Positions 35,464 through 44,658 are shown, numbered from the stretch's first letter. The stretch is DNA of 64,000 nt from CAYNHT01 sp964397485 (GCA_964397485.1 CAYNHT010000003.1:1-64000), one strand, 5' to 3'. A program made the numbers and translations. Notes: generated from the letters alone by a model not told the origin.

Positions 35464-35784
35464 GTGAATAATCAATTTTTGATACCTGCGAATTCTAAAA
35501 GGTCAATTTTATATTTTGGTCTATTTAACAAATTTGATTTAGCACTATTTTCTTCAGGATTAGTGGTGACGTTAATACTATTATTAATAGTCCCACTAAA
35601 CAACTTAGCAATTACAATTATGGCAATATTGCCAGGCTTTATTAGTGGATTTTTGGTCATGCCAGTACCAAACTATCATAATGTACTGACGATACTAAAA
35701 AGTGCAATTGGATTTTATACTAGCAGGCAAAAATATGTGTGGAAGGGTTGGTGTTTCCTAAGTGGCAAAGAAAACGAAAAGTAA
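35464..35784 (+). CDS. PrgI/VirB3-like membrane protein
   Basis: 106 residues from GTG 35464. Residues 1-25 are a soluble start (FLIPANSKRSILYFGLFNKFDLA), followed by two closely spaced helices (about 28-45 and 48-68) and a cytoplasmic tail with YHNVLTILKSAIGFYTSRQKYVWKG. This is the PrgI family pattern, the VirB3 counterpart of Gram-positive T4SS. Its 3' end overlaps the next gene by 23 bases, the usual close link of VirB3 and VirB4. Confidence 0.8.
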   Translation: MNNQFLIPANSKRSILYFGLFNKFDLALFSSGLVVTLILLLIVPLNNLAITIMAILPGFISGFLVMPVPNYHNVLTILKSAIGFYTSRQKYVWKGWCFLSGKENEK

Positions 35785-36307
35785 GTATACTAATGATGAT
35801 ATCCCGGTTAAAAGTATTACAAATGGGATGATTATATTAGATAATAATTTTAAAGTTACGGGTGTTAAAATAATGCCTCGTAACATATTTATTCTAGATC
35901 AAGATATGCAAAACAGTATAATCGCAAATTTAAAAAACGTTTATAACATAATTGATTATGAATTTTGGATAATGGCGGCTGATAGACCAGTTGATATTAA
36001 TGTCTATTTGTCTCAGCTACAATTGCTGTATAACTCAGTAACTAGTCAAGCAAAGAGAAAATTAATCATGGAGGATATTAACAAAGCAAATATGTTTATG
36101 AACAACAATGTTGTTGATACAGAATATTATCTTTTATTCAAGGAAAAAGATAATGAGTTAATTCAAAAACGAATTAGGGTATTGATTAATTCGTTCGCTA
36201 GTGCAGGTCTTTCTTCACATCAAGTTACTAATGATGATTTAAGAATGATTTTAGATAACTTCTTAAATGGTGGACAAACAACTGATTTTGGGACGGTGAT
36301 TGGATAA
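35762..36307 (+). CDS. VirB4 N-terminal domain as a separate gene
   Basis: 181 residues, no membrane helix. The N-terminal part (VKSITNGMIILDNNFKVTGVKIMPRNIF) and NVYNIIDYEFWIMAADRPVDINVYLSQL match the N-terminal region of Gram-positive VirB4/TrsE-type ATPases, which is normally part of one long polypeptide. Here it stops with TAA overlapping the ATG of the ATPase gene by one base (TAATG), so the two halves are made in tight coupling. GTG start at 35762 inside the preceding gene. Separate genes or a lost fusion are both possible. Confidence 0.7.
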   Translation: MAKKTKSKYTNDDIPVKSITNGMIILDNNFKVTGVKIMPRNIFILDQDMQNSIIANLKNVYNIIDYEFWIMAADRPVDINVYLSQLQLLYNSVTSQAKRKLIMEDINKANMFMNNNVVDTEYYLLFKEKDNELIQKRIRVLINSFASAGLSSHQVTNDDLRMILDNFLNGGQTTDFGTVIG

Positions 36308-38091
36308 TGGATATAAAGAGTCAAATTGCGCCTAAGGGTCTAGAGTTTAGATCAGCTGATTTTATTATCAGTGATAAACACGCAACAATTTTATCAGTTA
36401 TCTCTTACCCTAAATTTATTAGTCCTGGATATTTAGCTTCATTGACAAGTATGTCAGGAATAAAAGTTGTTATAAAACATATTCCGCTACCTTTTAGTGT
36501 TATAACAAAGATGTTGAATAAAGAAATTGCTGATTTAAAGCAACGTTATCAAGAAGAAAATGATAAAACAATTCAAGAAAGAATAAGACAAGATTATGAA
36601 TCGTTAGAGTATTTTATTACTCAATTGGCAGCTAGCCAATCTAAAATTTATGATTTTCAAATGCATGTAATGGTTACTGCTGATTCTGCAGATCAATTGA
36701 TTAGTAAGAAGTTACAGGTTAAAAATTATTTAGAAGCAATGGAATTGCGCGCATTTCCATTACGTTTTGAACAAGAAAAAGTACTTAAATCTATTATTCC
36801 GATATATCCTTCACAGGATGTAGAAAGTAGAATAGGAACACCGATACCTGCACCAACTATTGCAGCAATGTATCCATTTATCTTTGATAGTATTAAAGAT
36901 CCTGGATTATCTACATTGTTAGGAGTAGATTTTTCAGGAGGGGTTATTCTTTTTAATCAATTCTTATATCAAATTCGTAAAGAGCATAACCGAAATAATG
37001 CAAATATGATTATTTTAGGAACATCTGGTAGTGGTAAATCTACTGCTGCTAAAATGATGTTAAGAACAAATATTAGAAATAATAATCAACTTGTAGTTAT
37101 CGATCCCGAGGGAGAACTTGAGGAAATGTCTCGTTTATATGGTGGAGACTTTATTGATCTAGGTAAAGGTGGAGAATATGGGATGATAAACCCATTGGAG
37201 GTCGTTCTAGATTTCGATGAAGAGGAAGCAAAACAAGGCCTTGGTTACACTGTATTAACTAGAACTTTGCAAACGATAAAGGCATTCTTGAAATATTACG
37301 ATCCAAAGGTAGAAGAAGATGTTATTACTTTATTTAGTGAAGTAGTTCAGGATACATATCGTCGTTTCGGAATGGATTTCAATACAGATTACTCAAAATT
37401 CACTTCAAAAGATTATCCTACATTTAAAGATGTGTATGCTACTATTAGGGGTAGACTATTATCAATGCCTGAACAAAGTCACGAAAAATCTGTAATGGAG
37501 AAGTTAGAATTAAAAATTAGACCAATTGTAAAAGAATTAAAATATTATTTCGATGGTCATACAACTATCTCTCCACAAAGTGAATTTATAGTTTTTAATA
37601 TAAGAGAATTAATGAATGCTGATATGAACATCAGAAATGCATTGTTCTTTAATATTTTAAAATATGCATGGGGATTAACGTTAAATAAAGCAATTAATAC
37701 AATATTAATGGTTGATGAAGCTCATGTACTATTGAGTGGTAATAATACATTAGGAGCTGATTTCTTAGCTCAAGTTCAAAGACGTTCGAGAAAATATAAT
37801 ACTGGAACAATAATTATTACGCAACAACCAAGTGACTTCTCTGATCCTAGTGTTATTACACAAGGAAAAGCAATTTTTGACAATGCATCTTATTACCTAG
37901 TTATGGGATTAAAGAAGCAGGCTGTTGAAGATTTATCGAAGTTAATTGATTTAAATGATAATGAAAAAGAAAGTATTAAGAGATATAACCAAGGTGAAGC
38001 ACTATTTGTTTGTGGAAGCCGCAGAATGCGAATTAATGTAATTGCTACTGAGCAAGAACTTGATTCATTTGGAAGCGGTGGGGGATTCTAA
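36307..38091 (+). CDS. VirB4-family secretion ATPase (ATPase portion)
   Basis: 594 residues. The Walker A motif is GTSGSGKST at 238-246 (IILGTSGSGKSTAAKMM), and Walker B is ILMVDEAHVLL around 466-476 with Asp470 and Glu471. Further typical elements are VVIDPEGELEEMSRLYGG (about 262-279) and TIIITQQPSDF (about 500-510). The first 190 residues give the rest of the CagE/TrbE/VirB N-terminal region; its earliest part is encoded by the previous gene. VirB4 is the universal energy unit of T4SS and of conjugation, and its presence is the strongest sign that this is not just a Tad locus. Confidence 0.92.
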   Translation: MDIKSQIAPKGLEFRSADFIISDKHATILSVISYPKFISPGYLASLTSMSGIKVVIKHIPLPFSVITKMLNKEIADLKQRYQEENDKTIQERIRQDYESLEYFITQLAASQSKIYDFQMHVMVTADSADQLISKKLQVKNYLEAMELRAFPLRFEQEKVLKSIIPIYPSQDVESRIGTPIPAPTIAAMYPFIFDSIKDPGLSTLLGVDFSGGVILFNQFLYQIRKEHNRNNANMIILGTSGSGKSTAAKMMLRTNIRNNNQLVVIDPEGELEEMSRLYGGDFIDLGKGGEYGMINPLEVVLDFDEEEAKQGLGYTVLTRTLQTIKAFLKYYDPKVEEDVITLFSEVVQDTYRRFGMDFNTDYSKFTSKDYPTFKDVYATIRGRLLSMPEQSHEKSVMEKLELKIRPIVKELKYYFDGHTTISPQSEFIVFNIRELMNADMNIRNALFFNILKYAWGLTLNKAINTILMVDEAHVLLSGNNTLGADFLAQVQRRSRKYNTGTIIITQQPSDFSDPSVITQGKAIFDNASYYLVMGLKKQAVEDLSKLIDLNDNEKESIKRYNQGEALFVCGSRRMRINVIATEQELDSFGSGGGF

Positions 38092-38120
38092 CATTTAATA
38101 TGTAATTGGTGGTGAGTAAA

Positions 38121-40409
38121 ATGGATAACGAGAATAACAAGCAGGAACAATCAGGATTGCAAAAAGCTGCAGGCAAGGTTCAAAATGTGAAGAATATGGT
38201 TGACAAAGTTAAAAAAATCAAGGCTTTGATGCCTATAATTTCTCTTCTTGCGCCAATTCTAGCTAAAATTGCTATTGCTATTCTAATTATTATTTTAGTC
38301 ATGATACCAATTATGTATATACAAGACAAAATTGAAAATATAGCTATTGGTTTAGATAAATTTATAAATTTTATTACATTGAATGGATGGGAAGAAAGTG
38401 ATCAAGTATTCTTTAAAAAATTGCAAAATGAATACGATCGATTTGATAGTTTCCCTAGGAAGCAAGGCGAATTTGATATTCCTTTAATAGCTTCAACAAT
38501 TCATTACAGTACGCTAGTTACTCCAGACACATATTCATATAATGAATCTGATAAAAACAGTTCTTATCAATATAATAATACTGATCCTATGATTCCAGGT
38601 AATCAAATTAGAAATTTCTATATTGTTGCTAATGATAAATTAGGTAGTGCGTTTACTTTAATACCAGGTGAAAAAAAATTAATCGGTCATCTAATAGATA
38701 CAAAATTCACTACAAAATGTGTTAATGTTCCACAAGGTTGGGCTGCTCTTAATCCTTTTGAATGGGGAGATGCATATGATGCAGCAAAAGAACTTGTCGA
38801 AAGTTTATTCTTACATTTTAAGTATGGAGTTGAAGACACTGGCAAAGTATATTTTACGAGATTAAACTTACTTAAAGTTATTCAATTACTTTATAGTTAT
38901 AATGCTGTAGGTGAGAATAAATGGATTGCTGATATAGAAAACTTAAAACATGAGGTTATAAATGATAATTTTGCTCAGGATTTAATAAGAATTATTAAGC
39001 AATCAGAGATGGCAAATACATGTGGCGAAGGACAAGTTCCAATGCCGATGATCACAAAATTTATTAACTATGAATATTATAAAGATTACTTAAGAGGAAC
39101 AACTATATTAGGGGTCCAACAACCGGGATATTTGGGAATTCAATCTTTTGCTGTATGTGATAGATGTGAATATAAAAATGCAACAGCTGAAGAGAAGAAA
39201 TTCTTAAAAGAAGTATGGATAAATGAAATATTCGATCAGAAAGATGCATATAACTACTTGCAAGGTACAAGGTCTAGAAATCAATTAACTGAGTACCTGC
39301 CAGGGATGTCCACATTGCCAATTCAGGTTGGCGCTGGGGAGAGTTGGAAAACAAATGTTACACGAGGTTTTGCATTAGGAACAGCCAAGTGCTTTAAAAA
39401 TGGTGTTTGGACTGGAGAAACTACATGTAACCACTTAGGGATAGATTTTGGTTATCCAACCGGAACTCCTGTTACAGCCGTAGCTAATGGTTATGTAATA
39501 GAGGCATCATATAATAGTGGCGGATATGGACTATATGTAAAATTAGGACATGACGTTGATGGTGATAATCGATATGATTATTATAGTTTATATGCCCATT
39601 TATCTGTTATAAATGTTGCTGAAAATTCGATGGTTGGTGGCGGACAAAAAATAGGTGAAGTTGGATCTACTGGAAATTCATCGGGTCCCCATTTACATTT
39701 TGAAATTATGGATGATAAAGGTACTAGAATAGATCCTGAACCTATTTTAAATGGTATTGCAACCGGTGCAGGTAATCCTTTAAATCCATTATCTGGATCG
39801 ATGACATGTGGCATGTTTACTGACTCTCAATTAAAAGATCGTAATGATGCCTTAGCTCAAAAAGTTAAGGATGCAGGTCTTGGTACTAGAGAGGGAGTTG
39901 TAGCGGCTGCTCGATACTTATCAACTGAACTGGGTGTTATTATTCCATATTGGTATGGAGGAAAACACACTCAAAAAGGTTTAAGTAGTGAGTGGGGTTG
40001 CGGTAAGGCAATAACAGCTGACCCAGCTACTACGCAACAACCAACTGGAACAACACACCCGTATGGAATGGATTGTAGTGGTTTTGTTTCTTGGTCTGTA
40101 AGAAATGGTGGTTATAAGGCTAGTACCATTCCAGCTGGATCTACAAATCAAGGTAATTTCACTGATGATAAGATTCCATGGGGAACTGAAAGTATTAGTT
40201 ATGCTAAACCAGGAGACTTGGCATGGAATTCATCTCATATCGGCGTTATTATAGCCGTTGATAGTGCAAAATGCAAGTACTATGTAGCTGAAGAAAGAGG
40301 AGCTGAATATGGTTTGGTAGTCACTGAAAATGACTGTACTAGTAGAAGATATACTCATATTGTCTTAATGGACGACTATTATAATAATAGTAATAATAAG
40401 GAGGGCTAA
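38121..40409 (+). CDS. Membrane-anchored two-domain wall hydrolase (M23 peptidase + NlpC/P60)
   Basis: 762 residues from ATG 38121 (GGTGGTGAG upstream; GTG 38106 is less likely). One membrane helix (about 43-66) after a cytoplasmic start places the rest outside. The first catalytic domain is M23: HLGIDFG around 437-443 and HLHFE at 524-528. The second is NlpC/P60: DCSGFV with Cys652 and SHIGVI with His706. T4SS of Gram-positive bacteria usually carry a VirB1-type hydrolase joining a muramidase to NlpC/P60; here a zinc endopeptidase takes the first place. It opens peptidoglycan for the channel or pilus. Confidence 0.88.
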   Translation: MDNENNKQEQSGLQKAAGKVQNVKNMVDKVKKIKALMPIISLLAPILAKIAIAILIIILVMIPIMYIQDKIENIAIGLDKFINFITLNGWEESDQVFFKKLQNEYDRFDSFPRKQGEFDIPLIASTIHYSTLVTPDTYSYNESDKNSSYQYNNTDPMIPGNQIRNFYIVANDKLGSAFTLIPGEKKLIGHLIDTKFTTKCVNVPQGWAALNPFEWGDAYDAAKELVESLFLHFKYGVEDTGKVYFTRLNLLKVIQLLYSYNAVGENKWIADIENLKHEVINDNFAQDLIRIIKQSEMANTCGEGQVPMPMITKFINYEYYKDYLRGTTILGVQQPGYLGIQSFAVCDRCEYKNATAEEKKFLKEVWINEIFDQKDAYNYLQGTRSRNQLTEYLPGMSTLPIQVGAGESWKTNVTRGFALGTAKCFKNGVWTGETTCNHLGIDFGYPTGTPVTAVANGYVIEASYNSGGYGLYVKLGHDVDGDNRYDYYSLYAHLSVINVAENSMVGGGQKIGEVGSTGNSSGPHLHFEIMDDKGTRIDPEPILNGIATGAGNPLNPLSGSMTCGMFTDSQLKDRNDALAQKVKDAGLGTREGVVAAARYLSTELGVIIPYWYGGKHTQKGLSSEWGCGKAITADPATTQQPTGTTHPYGMDCSGFVSWSVRNGGYKASTIPAGSTNQGNFTDDKIPWGTESISYAKPGDLAWNSSHIGVIIAVDSAKCKYYVAEERGAEYGLVVTENDCTSRRYTHIVLMDDYYNNSNNKEG

Positions 40410-41147
40410 ATGAACAAAAAGATAGTAACTAAGTTAATATTATTGTGTTTCTTTAGTCTCTTTTTAATTGGTTGTAATGCCAAATATGACTTGACAATAT
40501 ATAGTGATAATTCAGTGAAGGAAAACATAAAAATAACAATCCCGAATCAGTTAATACTATCAGAGACTAAAAATATAAAAAGTTATTTAAATGATAAAAT
40601 AAAATCGTATAAGAATATTAGCACCTATAACAATTATAAATTTGATAGACGTGTATTAAAAAATTATTCTTATGTTAATGCTAGTAGATACTATGATACA
40701 TTAAGTGATTATGCAGAATCTCCACCAGTGAATAACTTATTTCAAAATCTTATGGTGGTTGAAAATGAGTATTATACGATTTTTCAAACAGTTGGAGAAT
40801 ATTATTATGATTATTTGTATGGAGCTGAAAGTGAAGGAACAAGTCCATTAGCTGATACTGCAATGAAAGATGTTGTTGTTTCTATTAAATTACATAATAA
40901 AATAATTGAAACGAATGCTGATTTAAGGGATGAGAAAGCTAATGTTTACACTTGGAATTTAACCCCAAATGACAAATTAAAAAGTATATATATAAAGTAT
41001 AGTACTGAAAAAAGATATGACGTGATAATTCTTTCATATATTATGAATAATATTGTAATAGTGATTTTAGGTGGAGCAATAATAATTGCCTTACTAGTAG
41101 GGTTGATAATATTAAAAACTAAATACCTAAGCAACAATCGAATTTGA
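40410..41147 (+). CDS. Lipoprotein with C-terminal membrane helix (paralogue 1)
   Basis: 245 residues. The lipobox is LIGC with Cys22, the mature part begins NAKYDLTIYSDNSVKENIKI, and a second hydrophobic helix lies near the C-terminus (about 210-233, NIVIVILGGAIIIALLVGLIIL) with a short basic tail. Both ends are thus in the membrane. It resembles the LppM-like (ywhA-type) lipoproteins that begin with YDLTI, as seen in some Bacilli. The ATG follows the TAA of the hydrolase gene directly. Related over its full length to the gene at 41201. Confidence 0.72.
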   Translation: MNKKIVTKLILLCFFSLFLIGCNAKYDLTIYSDNSVKENIKITIPNQLILSETKNIKSYLNDKIKSYKNISTYNNYKFDRRVLKNYSYVNASRYYDTLSDYAESPPVNNLFQNLMVVENEYYTIFQTVGEYYYDYLYGAESEGTSPLADTAMKDVVVSIKLHNKIIETNADLRDEKANVYTWNLTPNDKLKSIYIKYSTEKRYDVIILSYIMNNIVIVILGGAIIIALLVGLIILKTKYLSNNRI

Positions 41148-41162
41148 TTAGGAGGAAAAGTA

Positions 41163-41204
41163 ATGTATAAATTGAGAATAATATATAAAGGTGCCGAGAT
41201 ATGA
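41163..41204 (+). CDS. 13-residue leader ORF coupled to the second lipoprotein
   Basis: MYKLRIIYKGAEI, preceded by AGGAGG seven bases before its ATG (41150-41155). Its TGA overlaps the ATG of the next gene (ATGA at 41201-41204), while the next gene has only GGTGCCGAG in front. Too short for homology. It could be a translational-coupling leader or simply the remainder of a shifted start; expression is not shown. Confidence 0.4.
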   Translation: MYKLRIIYKGAEI

Positions 41205-41914
41205 AAAAAACTAAATTGATGTTACTAATGTTGATCGTGTTTACTATTACTGGTTGTACTATTGATTATAATTTAACAATTAATAGCGATAAACAAGTTG
41301 AAGAAACAACCAAAATCATAAATAGTAACGAAATGATTCTCTTGCACAATGAAAGTGTTAATTTGTTTTTGACAGAACAAATCAATACTCATAAGCAAAT
41401 TGATATATTTAGAAGATATGTTTTTGGTAAGCATCTTGGAAAAGATTCTTCATATATTAGCATAAAAAGAACATATGGAACATTAAAAGATTATATTACT
41501 TCTCCTACATTTAATCATTTATTCGAGAACGCTACAATAACAGAAACAGAAGAATATGTATCTTTTCAAACAACTGGAGAATATTATTATAATAATGTTT
41601 ATGGTGAACAATCCGAACCAGACTTTTATGTTGGAGATATAAATATCCAAATTAGATTCCACAATAAAATTATTGATAGTAATGCCGATGAAATAGATGA
41701 AAAAAGTAATACATTAAAGTGGAAAATAACTGATAAAAATCTTGAAAAATCAATCTACTTTAAGGTTAGTAATGAAAAAAGATATGATATAATAGTAATA
41801 GATTACATAATGAAAAATCAATCTACTATTATAATTAGTTTATCAATACTAGTTGTAATAATGATAATCAGTTTATACGTATATGTTAATTTCAGAAAGA
41901 ATAATACAATATAA
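41201..41914 (+). CDS. Lipoprotein with C-terminal membrane helix (paralogue 2)
   Basis: 237 residues. Lipobox TITGC (Cys19), mature start TIDYNLTINSDKQVEETTKI, C-terminal helix (about 205-229, STIIISLSILVVIMIISLYVYV) and short tail. Whole-length paralogue of the preceding gene: both share YDLTI/YNLTI, YNNVYGEQS or YDYLYGAES, and SNEKRYD. A small leader ORF is coupled to its ATG. The pair lies between the wall hydrolase and the VirD4-like gene, a position where some T4SS encode VirB7/VirB8-like accessory proteins; homology to these is not claimed. Confidence 0.72.
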   Translation: MKKTKLMLLMLIVFTITGCTIDYNLTINSDKQVEETTKIINSNEMILLHNESVNLFLTEQINTHKQIDIFRRYVFGKHLGKDSSYISIKRTYGTLKDYITSPTFNHLFENATITETEEYVSFQTTGEYYYNNVYGEQSEPDFYVGDINIQIRFHNKIIDSNADEIDEKSNTLKWKITDKNLEKSIYFKVSNEKRYDIIVIDYIMKNQSTIIISLSILVVIMIISLYVYVNFRKNNTI

Positions 41915-41926
41915 TGAGGTGAGATA

Positions 41927-44230
41927 ATGAAGTTGAAATTTAGAGCAGATGCTAAAGATATTGCTATATTCATTATTTTTGCACTATTTCTTTTATATTT
42001 TGTTTCAATTGGTGTACTTAATATAGGAAATTTTGCTAAAAATAATACACTACATGGATTTAATCCATTTCCGGCTTTTTCGCCAGAATATCTTGCCCCA
42101 ACTATGGTCTTTTATCTATTATCATTGATTGCTATTATTACTAGCGTATCATCGTATTTCTTTGATCGAGAAAAAGGATTTGGGGTTGTTACTGATCCTA
42201 AAACAGATAAAGGATATTCTAGATGGGCGAAAGATAAAGAGATGAAAAGTTTATTAAGTATGGTAACCCCAAATAGTAAAACGGCAGAAGCTGCAGGCGT
42301 ACCAATGATAAATGATGGTAAAGAAATTTGGGTAGATAACGGTGAATATCATAATTTAATTATTGGATCAACAGGTAGTGGTAAAACACAAATTGTTGTT
42401 CATCCATTAGTTAAACTGTTAGCAAAAAAAGGTGAATCAATGATTGTTACCGATCCAAAAGGGGAAATATATGAAGAAAATGTGGAATTATTAAGACAAA
42501 AAGGATACAATATTGTCTTATTAAACTTCCGTGATCCTCAAAGAGGTAATGCATGGAATCCACTTAGTTTACCTTATTCACTATACCAAGGAGATAATCA
42601 AGATAAAGCAAATGAGTTATTAGATGACCTTGCAATGAATATCCTATATGATGAAAAATCTCAAAATCAAGATCCATTTTGGGAAAGAACTTCTGCTGAT
42701 TATTTTGCAGGATTGTCTTTAGCACTTTTTGAAGATGCAAAAGAAGAAGAAATAAATTTAAATAGTATTAACTTAATGACAACTGTTGGTGAGGAAAAAT
42801 ATTTAGGAAATACTTATATTAAAGAGTATTTTAGTGATAAAAATCAAGCTTCACCAGCTTATATAAATGTTGCTAGTACTTTGATGGCACCTAGTGATAC
42901 AAAGAGCAGTATTTTATCTGTATTTAAACAAAAGATCAAGTTATTCTCTTCTCGTGAAAATCTATCAGAGATGTTATCACATAATGACTTTGATATGAAG
43001 GATATAGGTAGACAAAAAACAGCTGTATTCATTGTTATCCAAGATGAGAAAAAGACATATCATTCATTAGTAACAATTTTTATTAAACAATGTTATGAAA
43101 CATTAATTGATGTTGCACAAGAGAATGGTGGAAAGTTACCATTTAGAACGAATTTCATTTTGGATGAGTTTGCTAATATGCCACCTTTAAAAGATGTAAC
43201 TACAATGGTTACTGCAGCTCGTAGTAGAAATATAAGATTTAATTTTATTATTCAAAACTTTGCTCAATTATATCAAGTATACGGCAAGGAAAATGGAGAA
43301 ACTATAAAAGGTAACTGTGGTAATATCATATACTTAATTAGTAGTGAATTAAGCGCGTTAGAAGAAATCAGTAAGATGTGTGGAGAAGTTAAGTCAAAAG
43401 AAAAAGATAAGACTGCTAGTACGCCGTTAGTTACTGTTAGTGATTTGCAACGACTTAAACAATGGGAAACGATTATTCTTAGGACAAGAATGATGCCATT
43501 TAGAACGAGATTGACACCTAATTATAAAATGAATTGGGGAGAGACTTTTCCAAAAGGAACATATCCTAGTCGTGAGAAACAACCAATTGCTATATTTGAT
43601 TTGAAAAAATATGTTGATAATAAAAGAAATGCTAAATTTGAATCAGCAAATGATATTTTAAATGATGGCAAGGAAAAAGAATCTTTATTTAATCCTACAA
43701 ACTTATTTAATCAAGGAAAAGAAGCAAATGATGGGTTGAACATGGATGATCTTATTAAGCGTATTGATGCAAAAATTGCGGAACTTGAAGAAGAAGAAAG
43801 ACGCGAAAAAGGTGAGGCTATGGTTAAACCTGATGCTGTCATAAATAATTTGGATGAAGAAAAGCAAAATAACATAGTCGGTTTAAACGAAGAGATAAAG
43901 AATAATGATGAAATAATTAGTAATCCGTTTAATAATAATGATATTATTGATACTAAATTTGATAATATAAGTTTTATAAATGATAATATTAAAAGTGAAA
44001 CAATAGAAGAACCTATTATAGAACAACCAGTAGAGGAAATTGTTAGTGACCGTACAATTGAACCTGTAATAGAAGTTGTCCCTATTGAAAAAATTGAACA
44101 ACCTATTCAAACAATGGACAAAACACCTAAGATTGAAAAGAATGTTGAAAATATTTCAAGTCATAATAATACAAAATACGTGACAGATGATCAATTTTTT
44201 GATGATTTCTTTAGTGATGATGAAGAATAG
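41927..44230 (+). CDS. VirD4/TraG-like type IV coupling ATPase
   Basis: 767 residues. Two membrane helices (about 10-33 and 55-76) precede the ATPase: Walker A GSTGSGKT at 147-154, DPKGEIYEEN (about 173-182), WNPL, and Walker B NFILDEFANMPPL at 409-421. ARSRNIRFNFIIQNFAQLYQVYG and the KGNCGN element are the TraG/VirD4 signature. The last 190 residues are acidic and variable, as often for substrate-recognition tails. Coupling proteins bring DNA or proteins to the T4SS channel. No relaxase is near, which makes a protein substrate worth considering. Confidence 0.92.
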   Translation: MKLKFRADAKDIAIFIIFALFLLYFVSIGVLNIGNFAKNNTLHGFNPFPAFSPEYLAPTMVFYLLSLIAIITSVSSYFFDREKGFGVVTDPKTDKGYSRWAKDKEMKSLLSMVTPNSKTAEAAGVPMINDGKEIWVDNGEYHNLIIGSTGSGKTQIVVHPLVKLLAKKGESMIVTDPKGEIYEENVELLRQKGYNIVLLNFRDPQRGNAWNPLSLPYSLYQGDNQDKANELLDDLAMNILYDEKSQNQDPFWERTSADYFAGLSLALFEDAKEEEINLNSINLMTTVGEEKYLGNTYIKEYFSDKNQASPAYINVASTLMAPSDTKSSILSVFKQKIKLFSSRENLSEMLSHNDFDMKDIGRQKTAVFIVIQDEKKTYHSLVTIFIKQCYETLIDVAQENGGKLPFRTNFILDEFANMPPLKDVTTMVTAARSRNIRFNFIIQNFAQLYQVYGKENGETIKGNCGNIIYLISSELSALEEISKMCGEVKSKEKDKTASTPLVTVSDLQRLKQWETIILRTRMMPFRTRLTPNYKMNWGETFPKGTYPSREKQPIAIFDLKKYVDNKRNAKFESANDILNDGKEKESLFNPTNLFNQGKEANDGLNMDDLIKRIDAKIAELEEEERREKGEAMVKPDAVINNLDEEKQNNIVGLNEEIKNNDEIISNPFNNNDIIDTKFDNISFINDNIKSETIEEPIIEQPVEEIVSDRTIEPVIEVVPIEKIEQPIQTMDKTPKIEKNVENISSHNNTKYVTDDQFFDDFFSDDEE

Positions 44231-44299
44231 TATCCAAAAATAAGCAAATAAACTCTATTTAATTGTATGTACTACATATAATGAAGTAGGGTGGTTAAT

Positions 44300-44590
44300 A
44301 TGATATCGAGTATTTCTATATCGGATTTTATTAAAAGTTCACCAAGTGGAAAAATTATTGATATAAGGAGTATTGAAAAATATAACAGTAATCATATTCC
44401 TGATGCCAAGAATATACCAATGGAAAAATTAATAGCCGAACCTCAAAAATACCTTGATAGATATCAGACTTATTATGTATATTGCCAAAAGGGAATAAAA
44501 AGTATAAGAACATGCCAAATATTGCAAAGATTAGGTTATAGAGTTGTTAATATTAATGGGGGTTATGAAAGCTGGATATTAGAAAAATAA
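44300..44590 (+). CDS. Rhodanese-like domain protein
   Basis: 96 residues from ATG 44300, whose ribosome binding site is GTAGGGTGG; GTG 44291 lies inside that site. Single rhodanese domain: DIRSIEKYNSNHIPDAKNIP and active-site Cys62 in YCQKGIKSIR, with a C-terminal LQRLGYRVVNINGGYESW. Sulphur transfer or thiol chemistry is likely; acceptor unknown. Not part of the secretion locus, since a promoter-like TATAAT at 44277-44282 lies between, and a terminator follows it. Confidence 0.85.
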   Translation: MISSISISDFIKSSPSGKIIDIRSIEKYNSNHIPDAKNIPMEKLIAEPQKYLDRYQTYYVYCQKGIKSIRTCQILQRLGYRVVNINGGYESWILEK

Positions 44591-44618
44591 GATATTTTAC
44601 AATATCTTATTTTATTTT
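44584..44618 (+). terminator. Rho-independent terminator
   Basis: AAAATAAGATATT (44584-44596) pairs with AATATCTTATTTT (44601-44613), loop TTAC, T-rich end. Confidence 0.85.
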
Positions 44619-44658
44619 TAGCATAAATGTATTATAATAGAAATAGAATGGTGACTAT

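Noticed and set aside
19745..44230. Integrative conjugative element
   Set aside because: VirB4, VirD4 and VirB6 suggested it, but no relaxase, integrase, excisionase, oriT-like repeat or attachment-site duplication of the tRNA-Leu 3' end is seen, and Tad genes are part of the same run.
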